DNA from: Andeanibacterium sp036384795 | Lineage (GTDB): Bacteria; Pseudomonadota; Alphaproteobacteria; Sphingomonadales; Sphingomonadaceae | Length of the DNA: 8,277 nucleotides | Reading direction: 5' to 3' | NCBI GenBank assembly: GCA_036384795.1 | Contig: DASVLP010000052.1 | Coordinates: 1-8,277, forward strand | Part shown: positions 5,896-8,277 of the stretch, in pieces | Layout: the number at the start of each line of letters is the position of its first letter | Position numbering within the stretch: position 1 is the stretch's first letter | Notes under the pieces: generated by a model | What the model saw: the letters and a program-made list of their open reading frames with translations, nothing else | What the model was told of the DNA's origin: nothing | The model's database searches: none | Made by a program: the position numbers and the translations under genes

Positions 5896-6794
5896 GTTTG
5901 CGCCAGCTCGCGGCGACGGGCCTTCGCTTCCTGGGCGACGAACCGGCTGGCGGCATTTTCCGCCTTGCGCCAGAGCGCATCGCGCGCTTCGACATCGTCT
6001 TCGATCCCCGCCAGCGCGTCCCATGCCGCGAGCCGCATGCGGTCGCTCGGATGGCTGCGGGCAAAGCTTTCGGCCAAGTCGAGCGCCTCGCCGCTGCCCA
6101 GTCCCGCAGCGATCCGCAGCAGGGTCTCGCTCGCGCCGGGATTGACGATTCCGGCCACTTCGTTGCGGTCAACGTCGAAGCGATACTGGTCGAGCCAGCC
6201 TTGCGCGGTGCTTGCGTGCATCACGTTGAGCGAGACCGACAGCTCGTCGGGCGGCAACTGACGGTGGACGTCGCGATGGGCGCGGTACTGCATCAGCTTG
6301 CCCGGCTCGAGCCGCGACCGCTCGACGAAGCGCAACCCCGCCCGTTCGCCGGTCCAGCCGTCGAGCGCGGCGTAATCGAACTCGTAGTAGTCGCTCCAGT
6401 AGCCCGGGCCGAAGTAGCCGACGGTCAGGAAATCGAAGTTGTGATCGTGCGGCAGGCCATAGACGAAGCTTGCGCCGCCGCTCGCGCGGAAGCTGCGCTC
6501 GTTCTCCGACGGCCAGATGTTCGCGCGGATGAAGAAGTCGCCTTGCGCGGGCGAGAGCATCACCACCTGCGGGCCGTAAGCGCTGGCCTCTTCGCCGGCG
6601 GTGGCAGACCGCTTCAACTCGGCAACCAGCATGTCGCCGAGGAACGCGCGGTTGTTGCCGAGCCGCCGCAACCACCCGGCGGCATGCAGCAGGCTGCCTT
6701 CGTCGGCGGGGCGGAAACCACGCGTCCGCAATGCATCGACGCATTCGGCAAGCTCGCACGAACGCTCGTCCGCCAGGTCGAACACGCGCGGCAT
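5892..6794 (-). CDS. Unassigned protein with cupin-like metal-site motifs and helical C-terminus
   Basis: A 300-aa protein that I do not recognise. The N-terminal third (about 1-65) looks helical, with Cys13/Cys18 and LRRLGNNRAFLGDMLVAEL (42-60). A beta-rich centre follows, with LPHDHNFDF (114-122) and LEPGKLMQYRAHRDVHRQ (162-179) then SVSLN (186-190). Spacing and composition resemble the two cupin motifs, with His116, His118, His173 and His177 as candidate ligands. A double-stranded beta-helix metalloenzyme (oxygenase or similar) is therefore inferred. GPGYWSDYYEFDY (129-141) is unusually rich in aromatics. The C-terminal 85 residues look like paired HEAT-type helices. The ATG at 6794 has GGAG at 6806-6803, 8 nt upstream, and overlaps the preceding stop as TGATG. 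It is last in a three-gene leftward cassette. Confidence 0.85.
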   Translation of the reverse strand: MPRVFDLADERSCELAECVDALRTRGFRPADEGSLLHAAGWLRRLGNNRAFLGDMLVAELKRSATAGEEASAYGPQVVMLSPAQGDFFIRANIWPSENERSFRASGGASFVYGLPHDHNFDFLTVGYFGPGYWSDYYEFDYAALDGWTGERAGLRFVERSRLEPGKLMQYRAHRDVHRQLPPDELSVSLNVMHASTAQGWLDQYRFDVDRNEVAGIVNPGASETLLRIAAGLGSGEALDLAESFARSHPSDRMRLAAWDALAGIEDDVEARDALWRKAENAASRFVAQEAKARRRELAQT

Positions 6795-7753
6795 CAGGCG
6801 TTCTCCAGCACGCCAAGCGCGGGATGGGCTTCGACCAACTGCGCGCGCAACACGCCCGCTTGCTCCCCAAGCGGATCGGTGACGTCGCGGGCGATCGCGC
6901 CGAGCGCGGCGAACCCGGCGGCGGTATCGAGGGCGAGGCTTTCGCGCAGCGCCTGCCAGCGCAAGTGCGGGCTTGCCGCGCCGTCGCGGGCGATGGCCGC
7001 GAGCGTCGGGGCGGCATCGCGGCGCTCCATCCGGCCGAGCAGCGCGAACATCATCTCGCGGCGGCTTTCGTCGATATCGCCCGAGGCCTGGCGGCGGAAG
7101 GCGCCGTCGGCGAGCGCGAACTCGCGCCCCGGTCGGGGCCTCACGGCGCCGCGGATCAGCCGCAGCACCACCAGCCGCCGCTCGACCCGCCCGACCACCA
7201 GCGCCTCGCGCGCCTGGTCCAAAGCGATCCGGCTGCCGGCGCGAAGCGCAAGCGTTCGCCGCGCGAGGTCGGCGTTGCCCTGATCGACCGCGCGCAGGGT
7301 GACCAGGTGCGCCTGCGCGGCGCCGGCAAGAACGATCTCGTGCTGCTCCCCGTCGGCGAACGCGATCGACGCAGGCACCGGGCACGCCGGCTCGCGCGCC
7401 GAGAGCATCAGCATTGCGCGCCCGGCACGTGCCAGCAGCAGGCTCGACACGCCGCGATGGCTCACGTGCCGGAACGGCGCGATGCCAAGCGGTGCGGCCC
7501 GCAACGCGGGCACCACACGGTCGAGCAGTCCGTCGGCGAATGCCCGCGCGCCCCGCAACGTCCGCATCGCGGCGGCGAGCGGCGCGCAGTCGGCCAGTGC
7601 CGCACCCGAACCGTATGCGCCAAGCGCGCGGAGCACTTCGGCAGCGCAGGGATCGGCGAGCCATTCGTCGCGCACCGCGATCAGCGCGTGCTGCGCCTGG
7701 CGCTGCGGAGCGGCGTCACCCCGCAGCGCGCGCAAAACCGGATCGAACCGCAT
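6794..7753 (-). CDS. Unassigned 319-aa protein, likely divergent paralogue of the 300-aa neighbour
   Basis: No family recognised. The protein appears helical at about 1-88, beta-rich at about 90-212 (PASIAFADG, HEIVLAG, LARRTLALRAGSRIAL, RRLVVLRLI) and helical again at about 228-316, with HEAT-like packing. The same order of parts occurs in the downstream 300-aa protein. Specific similarities by eye are LADC/LAEC, RGARAFADGLLD/GNNRAFLGDMLV and SPHLRWQAL/HPSDRMRLAAWDAL. The HxH and HxxxH motifs of the neighbour have no counterpart here, so this may be a non-catalytic or substrate-binding partner. The ATG at 7753 lies 8 nt after the stop of the small peptide gene and lacks a clear Shine-Dalgarno sequence, suggesting translation depends on reading of the peptide gene. 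Its TGA overlaps the next ATG. Confidence 0.82.
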   Translation of the reverse strand: MRFDPVLRALRGDAAPQRQAQHALIAVRDEWLADPCAAEVLRALGAYGSGAALADCAPLAAAMRTLRGARAFADGLLDRVVPALRAAPLGIAPFRHVSHRGVSSLLLARAGRAMLMLSAREPACPVPASIAFADGEQHEIVLAGAAQAHLVTLRAVDQGNADLARRTLALRAGSRIALDQAREALVVGRVERRLVVLRLIRGAVRPRPGREFALADGAFRRQASGDIDESRREMMFALLGRMERRDAAPTLAAIARDGAASPHLRWQALRESLALDTAAGFAALGAIARDVTDPLGEQAGVLRAQLVEAHPALGVLENA

Positions 7754-7761
7754 TGCGCGGT

Positions 7762-7917
7762 TTACCGGCCGTGACCCGGAGGCGGAGAAATCTCGAAGAT
7801 GTAGGACATCAGGATCACCATCGAGTCGTCCGCCTGGGTGTGCTGGATGCTGCCGAAGATCCCGATCGGTTGGGTGAGGTCGGGCAGCTCCGACAGCTCG
7901 ATTTTGGGTAAGCTCAT
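7762..7917 (-). CDS. 51-aa peptide, first gene of the cassette (possible precursor peptide)
   Basis: A small ORF read leftward from the ATG at 7917 to TAA at 7764-7762. An AAGGAGA Shine-Dalgarno sequence at 7930-7924 has ideal spacing, the best in the window. The frame opens further upstream, but this signal fixes the start at MSLPKIELSELPDL. The first half is acidic and leader-like (KIELSELPDL). The middle has a Gly-rich IGIFGS (residues 18-23). A polar HTQADDS stretch (26-32) precedes a very hydrophobic MVILMSYIFEI (33-43) and a SPPPGHGR tail (44-51). There is no cysteine. Codons mostly end in G or C like the host genes. The 8-nt gap to the next gene implies coupling. A modified-peptide precursor, a small subunit of the downstream proteins or a membrane-active peptide are all possible; no family was recognised. 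Confidence 0.75.
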   Translation of the reverse strand: MSLPKIELSELPDLTQPIGIFGSIQHTQADDSMVILMSYIFEISPPPGHGR

Positions 7918-7923
7918 CGCACG

Positions 7924-7930
7924 TCTCCTT
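7924..7930 (-). promoter_or_regulatory. Strong ribosome binding site of the 51-aa peptide gene
   Basis: On the minus strand AAGGAGA (7930-7924) stands 6-7 nt before the ATG at 7917. It decides between this ATG and the longer in-frame opening at 7953, which would read through the leader hairpin. Confidence 0.8.
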
Positions 7931-7934
7931 GCTC

Positions 7935-7983
7935 GCGCCGAACCGCGGCGCACTGCGGAGACTGGCAGCGTTTGCCCGCTGCC
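7935..7983 (-). promoter_or_regulatory. Two tandem perfect hairpins in the peptide gene leader
   Basis: In transcript order, the first hairpin is GGCAGCG/CGCTGCC (7983-7977 with 7970-7964; 7-bp stem, 6-nt loop). The second is GCGCCG/CGGCGC (7951-7946 with 7940-7935; 6-bp stem, 5-nt loop) and ends 4 nt before the Shine-Dalgarno sequence. Neither is followed by a T-run, so they are unlikely to be intrinsic terminators in isolation. They could be leader-RNA regulation, transcript protection or a DNA operator. The stems are real; the role is inference. Confidence 0.45.
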
Positions 7984-7986
7984 GAA

Positions 7987-8024
7987 GTTAAAACACTGTA
8001 ATTATTAGAATACTCTTCGAGAAT
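7987..8024 (-). promoter_or_regulatory. AT-rich candidate promoter of the leftward cassette, with inverted repeat
   Basis: The stretch 7987-8013 is strikingly AT-rich in otherwise GC-rich DNA. On the minus strand it reads TATTCTAATAATTACAG followed by TGTTTTAAC, with TATTCT or TAATAAT as possible -10 elements. A 6-bp inverted repeat with one mismatch (8010-8015 with 8019-8024, TTC between) sits at its upstream edge. No convincing -35 was found. It lies between the end of the siroheme synthase-like gene and the leader hairpins, where a cassette promoter is expected. Confidence 0.45.
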
Positions 8025-8063
8025 GCCGAGACGGACGACGCGCCGAACGGAGCTCTTGGCGCT

Positions 8064-8277
8064 TCAGGCCGGCCGACCCATCCGCAACTCGACGACCAGC
8101 CCTTCGGGTAGTTCGCCCTCGAACGGCAGCGGGATCCGGCGGGCGTCGGCGCGGGCGCGACCGAGGATCGCGTCGGGGATTCCGGGGCCGACCAGCAGCG
8201 CGTCGGCGCTGCCGAGCAGCCGCGCCTGGCGCAAGGTGAGGTCGTCGGGATCGGCGCCGACGAGCACGATCACCTCG
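8064..8277 (-). CDS. cysG: Siroheme synthase-like protein, C-terminal fragment
   Basis: The last 70 codons of a leftward gene whose start lies beyond the window; TGA is at 8066-8064. The visible part reads VLVGADPDDLTLRQARLLGSADALLVGPGIPDAILGRARADARRI in pieces, which resembles the first strand-loop-helix of uroporphyrinogen-III C-methyltransferase (VGxGPGDPxLLTLRA...LxxADxVxxD). From memory, sphingomonad siroheme synthases have a precorrin-2 dehydrogenase/ferrochelatase (Met8-like) N-terminal part followed by this short methyltransferase-like tail and then stop. The role would be making siroheme for sulfite or nitrite reductase. The main catalytic domain is not in view. Only about 45 residues of the methyltransferase domain are present and its GPGDP loop is altered (GADPDD). 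Confidence 0.6.
   Translation of the reverse strand, partial: EVIVLVGADPDDLTLRQARLLGSADALLVGPGIPDAILGRARADARRIPLPFEGELPEGLVVELRMGRPA

Noticed and set aside
6795..7664. Upstream in-frame extension of the 300-aa protein into the 319-aa gene
   Set aside because: The ATG at 6794 has a well-placed GGAG and a TGATG overlap, and the extension reads as an Arg-rich shadow of the 319-aa gene.
5538..7774. Rightward frames of several hundred codons (5538-7283 and 6731-7774) opposite the leftward cassette
   Set aside because: The leftward frames have Shine-Dalgarno sequences, a coupled TGATG junction and coherent secondary structure patterns; the rightward ones start inside ruvX or the opposing gene and are Arg/His-rich.
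8040..8062. GCGCC/GGCGC stem just after the siroheme synthase-like stop, as an intrinsic terminator
   Set aside because: Only 5 bp with a 13-nt loop and no following T-run on the minus strand; too weak to call.
1..8277. tRNA, rRNA, CRISPR array, insertion sequence or integrase
   Set aside because: No cloverleaf, rRNA segment, regularly spaced direct repeats, transposase or integrase frame was seen on either strand.

Overview
The window reads as a high-GC alphaproteobacterial chromosome, most likely a member of the Sphingomonadales. The grounds are the strongly G/C-ending codon use, the gene order pyrE-pdxJ-acpS-lepB, the alanine-rich exported proteins, a siroheme synthase tail of the type I remember from sphingomonads, and a 128-bp palindromic intergenic element built on CCTCCCCTGCAAGGGGAGG-like arms. 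The taxonomic call is inference from family knowledge; no search was run.

Layout. Positions 1-183 hold the first 61 codons of a leftward gene for an exported protein, possibly CoxB. A divergent intergenic region (184-377) with palindromes and candidate promoters separates it from a long rightward housekeeping block: pyrE (378-956), pdxJ (953-1696), a palindromic repeat element (1715-1842), acpS (1845-2249), lepB (2246-3196), an AI-2E/PerM-family membrane protein (3183-4295), a membrane-anchored DUF3089-type alpha/beta hydrolase (4295-5431) and ruvX (about 5428-5895). All junctions in this block overlap by 1-14 nt except pdxJ/acpS, where the repeat element sits. The right end of the element supplies the Shine-Dalgarno sequence for the TTG start of acpS.

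At 5892 the coding direction flips. ruvX and the leftward gene converging on it share a CTAG that contains both stop codons. The leftward block is a compact three-gene cassette that I could not assign to a known system. In transcription order it has a 51-aa peptide gene (7917-7762) with a strong Shine-Dalgarno sequence and a structured leader, a 319-aa protein (7753-6794), and a 300-aa protein (6794-5892) with cupin-like histidine motifs. The two larger proteins appear to be distant paralogues with the same architecture, and only the 300-aa one keeps the putative metal-binding histidines. A peptide followed by tightly coupled putative enzyme and enzyme-like genes is the most interesting part of the window and is compatible with a peptide-modification system, although no protease or exporter is visible. 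The window ends with the C-terminus of a leftward siroheme synthase-like gene (8064-8277).

The right-hand genes of the rightward block serve pyrimidine synthesis, pyridoxal phosphate synthesis, acyl carrier protein activation, protein secretion and RNA/DNA maintenance. Their grouping looks like co-expression of growth functions, not one pathway.
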